Under the pieces are notes generated by a model. It was not told the DNA's origin and did not search any database. It was given only the letters and a program-made list of their open reading frames with translations. A DNA stretch of 64,000 bases from GCA-002050365 sp964237235 (lineage in GTDB: Bacteria > Acidobacteriota > Blastocatellia > Pyrinomonadales > Pyrinomonadaceae): contig CAXSGY010000001.1 in the NCBI GenBank assembly GCA_964237235.1, forward strand, positions 310,001 through 374,000. The letters are read 5' to 3'. Positions 15,718 through 23,834 of this stretch are shown here, piece after piece; position 1 is the first letter of the stretch; every line of letters begins with the position of its first letter. A program made the translations under genes and the position numbers.

Positions 15718-16530
15718 TTAATCCTTACGCTTCAGCCGATACACGCCGACGGCTAAACGCTCGGCGAAATTTTCGGCGACGAGCGCGTGGTTCGCCTTGC
15801 CCGCTTCCTTGCGCGTCAAGCCGACGGCTCTGGCGAATTCTCCGATCAGAGTCATTTCACTCATCTGCAAAAATGCGCGGGCGAGTTCTTTAACCGCTTC
15901 TTCGCGCCCGACTTTTTTCGCCGTTTCTTTCGGGAATCTGGCTTCGGTCAGCGTCCAGATATACGTAAAAGTCGGATGATACAGACATTCCTGCGGCACC
16001 ACTTTCATCGCTTTCTGCAGCTCGTCGAGAGCTTTGGTTAATCGTTGGCGCGTTTCGATTTTCGCCGCCTGCCGCAAATCGGACGTTCCCATTTCCCATT
16101 CCTTTCGCAAAACCTTCAAAACCTTATTCGCATCTTCGCTCAAAACGGATTTTTCCTGCGCCTTCGGTACGCCCCAGACGACATTAAAATATGGGACGAG
16201 GCGCGGCGCAACGAACATCGCGCGGCTTTTGCAAAGTTTTGAATAATAAATTTTCCCGCGCTGCATCACTTCGTCTTTGAGCGTCCACGCGAGACTCATC
16301 TCGAAATCCTTCTGCACGTTACGCGGCGAATGCGCGTCGCGCCGACCGCAGACGGCGATGTAAACCGACGGCAAATTCGTCCGCGAATCGGTCAATGCCA
16401 GACAAAAGCCTAAATCTTCGACTAACGCTTCGACCTGCGCGGCGGTTTCAACTTTTGAAATTTCCTCGCGCCGCCATTTTTTATCGCGTATTTGTTCAAT
16501 TTCTTCGGGCAGTTCGGCAATTTTCTTCAC
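15718..16530 (-). CDS. Possible AlkZ-related winged-helix protein
   Basis: The 270-residue soluble protein has no signal peptide. Its middle, LRKEWEMGTSDLRQAAKI followed by LTKALDELQKAMKVVP, resembles the winged-helix parts of AlkZ/YcaQ DNA glycosylases, in which a protein of several winged helices excises crosslinked bases. The diagnostic QxQ or QxD catalytic motif of AlkZ is not visible to me, so glycosylase activity is doubtful. The C-terminal third (EAVKELARAFLQMSEMTLIGEFARAVGLTRKEAGKANHALVAENF) looks like another helix-turn-helix. It is divergent from the secreted-protein gene at 16695. A DNA-binding role is plausible; the exact role is unknown. Confidence 0.4.
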   Translation of the reverse strand: MKKIAELPEEIEQIRDKKWRREEISKVETAAQVEALVEDLGFCLALTDSRTNLPSVYIAVCGRRDAHSPRNVQKDFEMSLAWTLKDEVMQRGKIYYSKLCKSRAMFVAPRLVPYFNVVWGVPKAQEKSVLSEDANKVLKVLRKEWEMGTSDLRQAAKIETRQRLTKALDELQKAMKVVPQECLYHPTFTYIWTLTEARFPKETAKKVGREEAVKELARAFLQMSEMTLIGEFARAVGLTRKEAGKANHALVAENFAERLAVGVYRLKRKD

Positions 16531-16694
16531 AGTGTCTAAATTTTAGCGCAAACGAAATTTATCGGAAACCGCCTGCGCACCGTTTGAAAAATATTTCGCT
16601 ATTTTCGTCATTATTATTAATAGCTTCAAACTTTTCGATTTTTTCGCGCATCTATCTATCTGAATTCTGAGAAAAACTAAAGGATTTTCAAAAA

Positions 16695-17531
16695 ATGAAA
16701 TTAGCGAAGATTGTTTTGTTCGGTTTGTTTGTTTTGTGCGTTTCGACAATTGGCGCGGCGGCGCAAACGTCAAACATCGTCAAAAAGGATTTGAGTCAGA
16801 CGGAAACTGACCGCATTATTAAAACGTTTACGCAGAAGGAAAAAGAATCGCGCGAAGCCCTGCGGAGCTATGTCTTTTACCGCAACGTGAACATTCAAAC
16901 GCTCGGTATGGGCGGACAGGTCAGCGGCGTTTTCCGGCGCGATTCTTTTTTGACTTTAAGCCCGGAGGGAGCGCGTTTCGAGAAGGTTTTATTCGCGCCG
17001 GTCGCCACCACGCCGCCCGGCTTTATCTCGCCCGAAGATTTAGAGGATTTAAGCGGCGTGAACCCGTTCGCTTTAGATCCTTTCACCGCGCCGCTTTACA
17101 ATTTTACATACGTCGGTACGGAGAAAATTGACGAACTCGACTTATACGTTTTCGACGTGTCGCCGAAAGTCGCGCCCGACGCGAAAAAAACCAAGCAGCG
17201 TTTTTTCACCGGCAGAGTTTGGGTTGACCAACAGGATTTGCAAATTGTTAAAACTAAAGGCAAAGGCATTCCCGAAACCAAAAATAATAAATTTCCGGTC
17301 ATCGAAACGTGGCGCGAAAACATCGCCGGCAAATATTGGTTTCCATCATATTCCTCGTCGGACGACGAACTGGTTTTCGATAGCGGCGAAGTGATCCGGC
17401 TCAAAGTCAGAATCACTTACAAAGATTATTCCGAAGGCAAGAGCGACGTGCGAATTCTGGACGAAGACCAACCGGTCAAAGAAGACGCGAAACCCGCCGC
17501 TTCGCCCGCGCCGACACCGAAAAAACCGTAA
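16695..17531 (+). CDS. Secreted outer-membrane lipoprotein-sorting-like protein
   Basis: The 278-residue protein starts at ATG 16695 after AAAGGA and has a signal peptide (1-23, ending GAAAQ). The body alternates beta strands with acidic loops: FTYVGTEKIDELDLYVFDVSPK and GRVWVDQQDLQIVKTKGKGIPETKNNKFPVIETWREN is the pattern of LolA-fold and lipoprotein-sorting-like proteins in Acidobacteria, where a strand curls round a lipid chain. The C-terminus is an alanine/proline-rich tail. It has no lipobox, so it is probably soluble in the periplasm. The ligand is unknown. A heptamer-repeat hairpin follows directly. Confidence 0.6.
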   Translation: MKLAKIVLFGLFVLCVSTIGAAAQTSNIVKKDLSQTETDRIIKTFTQKEKESREALRSYVFYRNVNIQTLGMGGQVSGVFRRDSFLTLSPEGARFEKVLFAPVATTPPGFISPEDLEDLSGVNPFALDPFTAPLYNFTYVGTEKIDELDLYVFDVSPKVAPDAKKTKQRFFTGRVWVDQQDLQIVKTKGKGIPETKNNKFPVIETWRENIAGKYWFPSYSSSDDELVFDSGEVIRLKVRITYKDYSEGKSDVRILDEDQPVKEDAKPAASPAPTPKKP

Positions 17532-17533
17532 TT

Positions 17534-17627
17534 TAGTGAGCAGTAAGCAGTGAGCAGTAAGTAGTAAGCAGTAAGCAGTGAGCGGTGAGCAGTGAGCAGT
17601 TTTACTGCTCACTGCTCACCGCTCACT
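17534..17627. repeat. Long heptamer tract ending in a perfect 24-bp hairpin
   Basis: About nine units of the AGCAGTA/AGCAGTG/AGCGGTG words run from 17534 to 17600. The last 24 bases (17577-17600) pair perfectly with 17604-17627 across a 3-base loop. The hairpin includes the stop codon and last codons of the acyltransferase gene that ends at 17609. Same family as 2086-2171 and 9161-9218. Confidence 0.9.
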
Positions 17628-18433
17628 TTTATAATCTCCTCCGCGATTGCCGTTCTGACCTCGATCAACAAATTCGTCAAATCGGTTTCCGCCGATAAAT
17701 TTTTCGTTTCAATCGGCGGCAACAAAATCATTTCCAAGGTCGCGGCGCGCGCGGCGTTTTGGCGTTTGCCCATTGCGTAATCGGTATTTTTCATCACGAC
17801 CGGAATAATCGGGAAACCCGTTCCGACGGCGAGATGAAACGCGCCTTTTTTGAACGGTAAAAGCTCGTTCGGCATTGCCCGCGTGCCTTCGGCGAAAACG
17901 CCGAACGAGATGCCCATCCGCATTTTATTTGCCGCGTTTTCCATCGTTTTAATCGCCGATTCGGTATTTGAACGGTCAATGGCAATGACGTTGACATACT
18001 GCATAAACTTTCCGGCGACCAGCCAATCGAGCATTTCCTTTTTGGCAATCACGCCCATTTTTTTGCCCGTGTAAGCGAACATCATCGCCGTGTCGAGATA
18101 AGAGCGGTGATTCGAAATGAAAACATACGATTGATTCGGGACGAGATTTTCCTGTCCGCGCACACGGATTTTCATTCCCGACCAGCGCAGCCACGCCCGC
18201 GCGCCCCATGCCGCAAACGGGTAAGCATATTCTTTGTCGCCCCTGAGGCGCGCCAGCAGCATAATCGGCGGCATCAAAAACAAAAAGAAAAATCCCAAAA
18301 TCGAAAGCGAAAAATAATAGCGCAGTTTGCCAATTAGTTTGGATCGCTTTTCTGAGTTAAAATTTTCAGGAAAAACAATTTTTTCATTGTTAATTAACGC
18401 TTCGGAAAAGGTTTGTAAAAAATGTTCAGACAT
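17609..18433 (-). CDS. plsC: 1-acyl-sn-glycerol-3-phosphate acyltransferase (PlsC family)
   Basis: I start at ATG 18433 (MSEHFLQTF), giving 274 residues; an open frame extends upstream to 18583 but has no homology. The acyltransferase blocks are present: NHRSYLD (NHx4D; His/Asp charge relay) and FAEGTRA (EGTR; glycerol-phosphate binding), with FPIIPV as block IV. A hydrophobic segment at about 30-55 anchors it to the inner membrane, where it makes phosphatidic acid from lysophosphatidic acid. The last residues VSGEQ and the stop are supplied by the repeat hairpin at 17577-17627, so the C-terminus has been rewritten by the repeat. Its start overlaps that of the divergent M14 peptidase gene. 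Confidence 0.85.
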   Translation of the reverse strand: MSEHFLQTFSEALINNEKIVFPENFNSEKRSKLIGKLRYYFSLSILGFFFLFLMPPIMLLARLRGDKEYAYPFAAWGARAWLRWSGMKIRVRGQENLVPNQSYVFISNHRSYLDTAMMFAYTGKKMGVIAKKEMLDWLVAGKFMQYVNVIAIDRSNTESAIKTMENAANKMRMGISFGVFAEGTRAMPNELLPFKKGAFHLAVGTGFPIIPVVMKNTDYAMGKRQNAARAATLEMILLPPIETKNLSAETDLTNLLIEVRTAIAEEIIKVSGEQ

Positions 18434-20836
18434 AATTTTGCCGTGAAAGTTTACGGTTTGTTTATTGTGCTGTGCCTCGCTGTTTTCGCGCAAGCACAGA
18501 CGAAAAGCGGTGAAATTCCAACGCCGAAAACGATTCTCGGATTTCAGCCGACGACCGATAAAACCATCGCCGATTGGTCGCAAATCGTCAACTATTTTCA
18601 GAAGTTAGACGCGGCGAGCGATAAGGTCAAAGTGCAGGAAATCGGCACAACGACGCTCGGCAAACCGCTTGTCGTCGCGTTTATTTCTGCCGCCGAAAAT
18701 ATCAAAAATCTTGAAAAGTATAAGCGAATAAATCAAGAGTTGGCTGATCCACGAAAAATTCCTGATGACGGTGATATTGATTTCAAGGAACATTTATTCA
18801 GAGAAGGCAAAACGATTGTTTCGATTTCGTGTTCGATTCATTCGACCGAAATCGTCGCCTCGCAAATGTCTATGAATCTCGCCTATCAATTGGCGACGGC
18901 GAACGACGACGAAACGAAGGAGATTTTACAAAACACGATTTTGCTTTTGATTCCGTCGTCGAACCCGGACGGCGTGGACATCGTGGCTGATTGGTATCGG
19001 AAGACTTTGGGAACGCCTTCGGAGGGATCTTCGCCGCCGGAAATTTATCATCACTACGCCGGACACGACAACAACCGCGACTGGTTTATGCTGAACTTGA
19101 AGGAAACGCAGGCGATTACGAAATTGTTTTGGCAGGAATGGTTTCCGCAAATAGTTTACGACGTTCACCAGATGGGACAGAACGGCGCGCGGTTTGTCAT
19201 TCCGCCTTTTTTCGATCCGCCGAATCCGAATATCCCACCGCTCGTTCTGCGCGAAGTCGGTTTGCTGGGCTATAAAATCGCCGCCGATCTGCAAGCCGCG
19301 AATTTCGCGGGCGTGGCGACCAATACGACGTTCGATACGTGGTGGCATGGCGGCTTTCGCTCCGCTCCGTATTTCCATAATTCAATCGGCATTTTATCCG
19401 AAGCGGCGAGCGCGAATTTGATGTCACCGGTTTATGTAACCGACGAAAAAATGAAACAAGTGCGCGCCGCCAGAGGTTTGAGTTCGCCGCTGCAAACGGC
19501 GACGAATTACCCGCAAATCTGGCAACCGAAATTTTGGAGCGCGGGCGACATCGCCGCGTTGGAAATGTCGGCTTCGCGCTCGGTTCTGCAAATGGCGGCG
19601 AAGTTTCGCAAAAATTATTTGCAAAATTTTTATGAATTGAACCGCACAGCGATCCAGACTAATTCGAATCCGAATCAGCCGCTCGCGTATGTGATTTTCG
19701 CCGGTCAGGGACGCGAAGAAACCGTTTCGCGCTTCATCGAAATTCTGCTCGCCCAGGGCATCGAAGTTTATCGGATGACGCGCGAATTAAAAACTTCGAT
19801 TCCGTTTACGCAGGCGATTCATACCGAAGTTCCGCTCAACAGTTTTCTGATTTTTCTCAATCAGCCCCAGCGCAACAACGTCGAGGCTTTGTTCGGCAAA
19901 CAGACGTATCCAAACCGCGTTGACGCGGCGGGCAACGTTGACGTACCGTATGATGTCGCGGGCTGGACGCTGCCGCTTCAGATGGGCGTGGAGACCTATG
20001 CGGTTTCGCAAATCGTCGAATACCCGAACAGCGCGCGCGGACTCGAGCTGATGACCGACATCAATCAAGTTCGCCGCACTTTAAATTTAGAACCGTCGAA
20101 GGAGGCATTTGCGAAGCTGCCGAATCCGCTCAAAACAAACCCGAAAATCGGACTTTACAAAGGCTTTACCGCTTCGTCGGACGAAGGTTGGACGCGTTTT
20201 GTGTTCGACACATTTCAAATTTCATACACGTCCGTCACCGACGCTGATTTTCGCTCGAACAATTTAAATTACGACGCGCTGATTTTGCCTTCGGACGGCG
20301 AAAACGAAATCGTCAAAGGTTTGAAGGAAGAAGATTATCCAAAGGAATTCACCGGCGGCATCGGCGAAACGGGCGTTGAAAATCTCAAAAAATTCGTCGA
20401 AAACGGCGGCAAATTAATTTGCTTTGATGAAAGCTGTGAAATGATTATCAAACGATTCGATCTGCCGGTAAAAAACGTTTTGGATAATTTGAAGCGGAGC
20501 GATTTTTATTGTCCGGGTTCGATTTTATCGCTCGACGTTGACAAAACCAGCCCGCTGACAAAATCTTTCGGCAAACACGCCGCCGCATATTTTATCAACA
20601 GCTCGGCGTTTGAAATCACCGACGCGAACCGCGTTAAATCCGTTGCGACTTACGCCAAATCGAATGCGCTTTTGTCCGGCTGGCTTTTGGGCGAAAAATA
20701 TCTGAACGGCAAAACCGCGCTCGCCGAAACCGATTTCGGCAAAGGCAAAATCATACTTTTCGCTTTTCGCCCGCAGCATCGCGGACAAACCTTCGGCACG
20801 TTTCCGTTTATTTTTAACGCGCTCGAAAAACAATAG
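18422..20836 (+). CDS. Secreted M14-family zinc carboxypeptidase-like protein
   Basis: The 804-residue protein has a signal peptide (about 8-26, ending FAQAQ). The M14 zinc-binding motif appears as SIHSTE (H140-x-x-E143), with a third ligand likely in YDVHQMG (about 251); IPSSNPDGVDIVADWYR and NNRDWF are typical of the M14 group containing acidobacterial and Bacteroidetes secreted peptidases. It should cleave C-terminal residues of peptides outside the cytoplasm. A large C-terminal region (about 430-800) has a glutamine-amidotransferase-like fold pattern (ENLKKFVENGGKLICFDESCEM) as found in this subgroup. ATG 18422 overlaps the divergent plsC start by 12 bases; GTG at 18443 gives an equally good signal peptide and avoids the overlap. 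Confidence 0.88.
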   Translation: MFRHNFAVKVYGLFIVLCLAVFAQAQTKSGEIPTPKTILGFQPTTDKTIADWSQIVNYFQKLDAASDKVKVQEIGTTTLGKPLVVAFISAAENIKNLEKYKRINQELADPRKIPDDGDIDFKEHLFREGKTIVSISCSIHSTEIVASQMSMNLAYQLATANDDETKEILQNTILLLIPSSNPDGVDIVADWYRKTLGTPSEGSSPPEIYHHYAGHDNNRDWFMLNLKETQAITKLFWQEWFPQIVYDVHQMGQNGARFVIPPFFDPPNPNIPPLVLREVGLLGYKIAADLQAANFAGVATNTTFDTWWHGGFRSAPYFHNSIGILSEAASANLMSPVYVTDEKMKQVRAARGLSSPLQTATNYPQIWQPKFWSAGDIAALEMSASRSVLQMAAKFRKNYLQNFYELNRTAIQTNSNPNQPLAYVIFAGQGREETVSRFIEILLAQGIEVYRMTRELKTSIPFTQAIHTEVPLNSFLIFLNQPQRNNVEALFGKQTYPNRVDAAGNVDVPYDVAGWTLPLQMGVETYAVSQIVEYPNSARGLELMTDINQVRRTLNLEPSKEAFAKLPNPLKTNPKIGLYKGFTASSDEGWTRFVFDTFQISYTSVTDADFRSNNLNYDALILPSDGENEIVKGLKEEDYPKEFTGGIGETGVENLKKFVENGGKLICFDESCEMIIKRFDLPVKNVLDNLKRSDFYCPGSILSLDVDKTSPLTKSFGKHAAAYFINSSAFEITDANRVKSVATYAKSNALLSGWLLGEKYLNGKTALAETDFGKGKIILFAFRPQHRGQTFGTFPFIFNALEKQ

Positions 20837-20845
20837 AGTAAATTA

Positions 20846-20917
20846 GCCGCGAATAGCACGAATAACACGAATTAACTTTTTATGAAAATCATTCGTGTTA
20901 TTCGTGTTATTCGTGGC
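20846..20917. repeat. Three-copy 9-mer hairpin (GCCGCGAAT / AGCACGAAT / AACACGAAT)
   Basis: The arms 20846-20872 and 20891-20917 pair over 27 bases with two mismatches that would be G-U pairs in RNA, around an 18-base loop. Three 9-base copies make up each arm. It sits between the M14 peptidase and uvsE genes, 11 bases from the latter's ATG. Same class as 12216-12289. Confidence 0.85.
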
Positions 20918-20928
20918 AAAATAATTTT

Positions 20929-21837
20929 ATGAAAGCAGAAATGCAGTGCGTCAGAAGCAATCTCGGTTTGGTGTGCATCACCAATTCCGAAGAAGTTCGC
21001 TATAAAACCGTGACGCGCAAACGGCTTCTGTCGTTTGACGAGCCGACGCAGAGAGAAATGCTGCGCGTCGTTTACAGGGAAAATATCAACCGCATCAACC
21101 GCGCGATTGATTTTTGCCAAGCGAACGGCATCAATCTGTATCGTCTGACTTCGGGGCTTTTTCCGTTTTCCGACGAAGCCATCGGCGCGGAAATTTTAGA
21201 AGAATTCGTCGCCGCCTTAACCGAAACCGGCAACCGCGCCGTCGCCAACGATTTGCGAATCGTGATGCATCCCGATCAGTTTGTCGTTTTGAGTTCCGAT
21301 TCGGATTCGGTCGTCAAAAACAGCGTCAAGATTTTGAAGATGCACGCCAAAACTCTCGACTTGCTAAACCAGCCGCGCGACGAACGGGCAACGATGAATA
21401 TACACGGCGGCAAAGCCGACAGAATTGATAAATTAATCGCGTCAATCGAAAAATTGCCATTTGAGATTCGCTCGCGCATCTCGTTTGAAAACGACGAATA
21501 TTCTTACAGCGCGGCGCAGATTTTGGAAGTTTGCCGCCGCGCCAGCGTGAGAATGGTTTTCGACGCGCATCATCACGTCTGCCGCGAAAAACTCGACAGC
21601 TACGAAGACGAATCAATCGCCGAAATGTTCTGGGCGGCGCGGACGACCTGGGCGAAACCTGAAAATCAGCTCGTGCATATTTCCAACGGACGCGAACGCT
21701 TTCAAGACCGCGCGCATCACGATTTAATTGTGACGATGCCGTCGGTTTTCCGTTACGCGGAATGGATTGAAGTCGAAGCCAAACACAAGGAAATCGCCAT
21801 CGAAAAATTAAAAAACGAATGGCTCAACGCGAATTAA
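20929..21837 (+). CDS. uvsE: UV damage endonuclease UvsE
   Basis: The 302-residue protein matches UvsE/UVDE, a TIM-barrel endonuclease that nicks DNA 5' to pyrimidine dimers and 6-4 products using three divalent metals. Conserved stretches seen: RSNLGLVC at the N-terminus, FRLTSGLFPF-like YRLTSGLFPF, MHPDQFVVL, MNIHGGKADR, SFENDEYSY and VFDAHHHVC, which carry the metal-binding histidines, aspartates and glutamates. The start may be ATG 20929 or the one at 20941. The gene's end overlaps convergent argH by four bases. A 9-mer repeat hairpin lies just upstream. No other UV-repair gene is in the window. Confidence 0.93.
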   Translation: MKAEMQCVRSNLGLVCITNSEEVRYKTVTRKRLLSFDEPTQREMLRVVYRENINRINRAIDFCQANGINLYRLTSGLFPFSDEAIGAEILEEFVAALTETGNRAVANDLRIVMHPDQFVVLSSDSDSVVKNSVKILKMHAKTLDLLNQPRDERATMNIHGGKADRIDKLIASIEKLPFEIRSRISFENDEYSYSAAQILEVCRRASVRMVFDAHHHVCREKLDSYEDESIAEMFWAARTTWAKPENQLVHISNGRERFQDRAHHDLIVTMPSVFRYAEWIEVEAKHKEIAIEKLKNEWLNAN

Positions 21838-23234
21838 TCAACGCCGTTTTCCTTTAAATAAAGCCGCGCTTTTTTCAACGCTTTTTCGACCTGTTCGGGT
21901 GCGGTGCCGCCGATGACGTTTTTCGTCCGCAAAGTGTTTTCTAAAGATAAAGCCCCATAAACATCCGCTTCGATTTGCGCGGAAAATTTTTGCATCTCGC
22001 TTAATTCCAAATCGTTTAATTCGACGTTCAATTCAATCGCGCGCAGCACGATGCGTCCGGCGATGTCGTGCGCGGCGCGAAACGGAATATTTTTCCCGGA
22101 TAAATAATCGGCAAGCTCGGTCGCGTTCAGATAACCGGCGGACGCGGCTTTTCGAGTTGTATCGGCGCGAACGCGCACATTTCCGAGAACAATCGCGGCG
22201 ATTTGCAAACAATCGCGCGTCGTCTGAAAAACGTCGAAGACGGCTTCCTTGTCTTCCTGCATATCTTTATTGTAGGCGAGCGGCAAGCCTTTCAGAACGG
22301 TCAGCAAACCGATTAAATGTCCGTAAACTCTGCCCGCTTTTCCGCGCACGAGTTCCATCGAATCGGGATTTTTTTTCTGCGGCATCAGACTCGATCCGGT
22401 CGCCACCGCATCGCTCAATTCAAAAAATCCGAACTCGGTCGTCGCGTATAAAATTACGTCTTCGGCAAGCCGCGAAAGATGCGTCATAATCAAAGACGCG
22501 GCTGCCGCGAACTCGACGGCGAAATCGCGGTCACTCACCGCGTCGAGACTGTTCTGCGAAACCGCTTCAAATTCCAAATCTGCGGCAATTTTTTCGCGGT
22601 CAACCGGATACGCAGTTCCGGCAAGCGCGGCTGAACCGAGCGGCAAAACATTAACGCGCTTTCGCACATCGGTCAGACGCTCCGCGTCGCGTTTGAGCAT
22701 CTCAAAATATGCAAGGCACCAGTGCGCGAACAAAACCGGCTGCGCTCTTTGCAAATGCGTATAACCGGGCAAAATCGCCGCCGCGTTCGCGTCAGCCAAG
22801 TCAAGCAAAGCCGCCTGCGCGTTTTGCAAATCGCGCAGCAGTTCGTCAATTTTCCCCCGCAGCCAGATTCTTAAGGCGGTCGCCACCTGATCGTTGCGGC
22901 TTCGACCCGTGTGTAGTTTTCTACCCGCGTCGCCGATGATTTCGACCAGGCGCGATTCGATAAACGAATGAACGTCTTCAACGGTTAAGTCGTCGAGAAA
23001 ATCCGTTTCCCGCAAATTTATTTCCAGAATTTTTTGCAAACCGCTCTGAATTTTTTCGGCTTCTGCGCCGGTCAAAACACCGGCGCGGCGCAAGCCTTCG
23101 CAATGCGCTGCGGAGCCGCGCACGTCCGCCGACAGAAGCTCGTAATCGAAATTGAAAGAACGGTTAAATTTGACGAAGTTGTCGTCCGCTCTGCCGGTGA
23201 ATCTGCCGCCCCATAAATTTTTTGATTCGTTCAT
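21834..23234 (-). CDS. argH: Argininosuccinate lyase
   Basis: The 466-residue protein is the last enzyme of arginine synthesis: it splits argininosuccinate into arginine and fumarate. The fumarase/aspartase-superfamily signature GSSLMPQKKNPD is present (mobile loop with catalytic serine), along with TGRSRNDQVAT and PGYTHLQRAQP. It is transcribed away from argR, which starts 116 bases upstream on the other strand, and the shared gap holds a strong palindrome that is the likely ArgR site (23275-23307). Length and motifs are normal. Its 3' end overlaps uvsE by four bases. Confidence 0.97.
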   Translation of the reverse strand: MNESKNLWGGRFTGRADDNFVKFNRSFNFDYELLSADVRGSAAHCEGLRRAGVLTGAEAEKIQSGLQKILEINLRETDFLDDLTVEDVHSFIESRLVEIIGDAGRKLHTGRSRNDQVATALRIWLRGKIDELLRDLQNAQAALLDLADANAAAILPGYTHLQRAQPVLFAHWCLAYFEMLKRDAERLTDVRKRVNVLPLGSAALAGTAYPVDREKIAADLEFEAVSQNSLDAVSDRDFAVEFAAAASLIMTHLSRLAEDVILYATTEFGFFELSDAVATGSSLMPQKKNPDSMELVRGKAGRVYGHLIGLLTVLKGLPLAYNKDMQEDKEAVFDVFQTTRDCLQIAAIVLGNVRVRADTTRKAASAGYLNATELADYLSGKNIPFRAAHDIAGRIVLRAIELNVELNDLELSEMQKFSAQIEADVYGALSLENTLRTKNVIGGTAPEQVEKALKKARLYLKENGVD

Positions 23235-23274
23235 TTGACTTTTTCCAACCGCATTTCTAATCTATGCATCTATG

Positions 23275-23307
23275 CAACGGTTATGCAATTTTAATGCATA
23301 ACCGTTG
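23275..23307. promoter_or_regulatory. Candidate ARG box between argH and argR
   Basis: CAACGGTTATGCA and TGCATAACCGTTG are perfect 13-base arms around the 7-base centre ATTTTAA. The core TTATGCA-N7-TGCATAA resembles the paired half-sites and A/T centre of ARG boxes. A further TATGCAT lies at 23263-23269. ArgR hexamers bind tandem boxes, so the location between divergent argH and argR suggests repression of both by arginine-bound ArgR. A hairpin role in RNA is less likely because it precedes both starts. Confidence 0.6.
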
Positions 23308-23350
23308 AGCGGCGCAAACGCGGAACAATCGAATAATTTTAGACGGTAAA

Positions 23351-23770
23351 ATGTTAAAGGAAAAGCGGCAGCAAAAAATTAGAAATTTGATACAAAGCCG
23401 AGATATTGCGAGCCAGAGCAATTTGACCGCGCTTTTATCGAAAGCCGGTTTTACGGTCAATCAATCGAGCGTGTCACGCGATTTGGACGATCTCGGCGTA
23501 ATCAAATCAAAAGGTTTTTATGCACTGCCGCAAAAACCGCGGGAAGCGCAAAATTTAGGGCTTTCAAGTTTGGAAACGGCAGGCGAAAGTCTTGTCGTCG
23601 CCAAATGTGAAGCGGGTTTGGCATCGGCAATTTGCGTCAAAATAGACAACTCGAAAATTAATGAAATCGTCGGCACAATCGCCGGCGAAGACACGATTTT
23701 CGTCGCCGTTAAAAATGCCAAAACGCAAAAGGCGGCGATGAAAAAAATTTGGGAATTGTTTGAGAGATAG
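23351..23770 (+). CDS. argR: Arginine repressor ArgR
   Basis: The 139-residue protein has the ArgR winged helix (residues about 6-70, with recognition helix SSVSRDLDDLGV) and the C-terminal oligomerisation/arginine-binding domain (75-139, with VGTIAGEDTIFVAV in place of the usual GTIAGDDT). Family members form hexamers that bind arginine and repress arginine-synthesis genes at ARG boxes. It is divergent from argH and followed by argG; the 64-base gap to argG is filled by heptamer words. The ribosome binding site is weak. This confirms that the scattered arg genes here are probably one regulon. Confidence 0.95.
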   Translation: MLKEKRQQKIRNLIQSRDIASQSNLTALLSKAGFTVNQSSVSRDLDDLGVIKSKGFYALPQKPREAQNLGLSSLETAGESLVVAKCEAGLASAICVKIDNSKINEIVGTIAGEDTIFVAVKNAKTQKAAMKKIWELFER

Positions 23771-23771
23771 C

Positions 23772-23833
23772 ATTTAGTTCTTGGTTTCTAATTCTCGTCT
23801 AGCTAAAAACCAAAAACTAAAAACCGAAAACCG
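23772..23833. repeat. Heptamer words filling the argR-argG gap
   Basis: TAAAAAC, CAAAAAC, TAAAAAC and CGAAAAC follow one another at 23804-23831, reaching the argG ATG. At 23772-23793 decayed units of the opposite sense (TTAGTTC, TTGGTTT, CTAATTC) can pair with them. No ribosome binding site is left for argG, which may be read through weak or leaderless-like initiation. Confidence 0.7.
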
Positions 23834-23834
23834 A

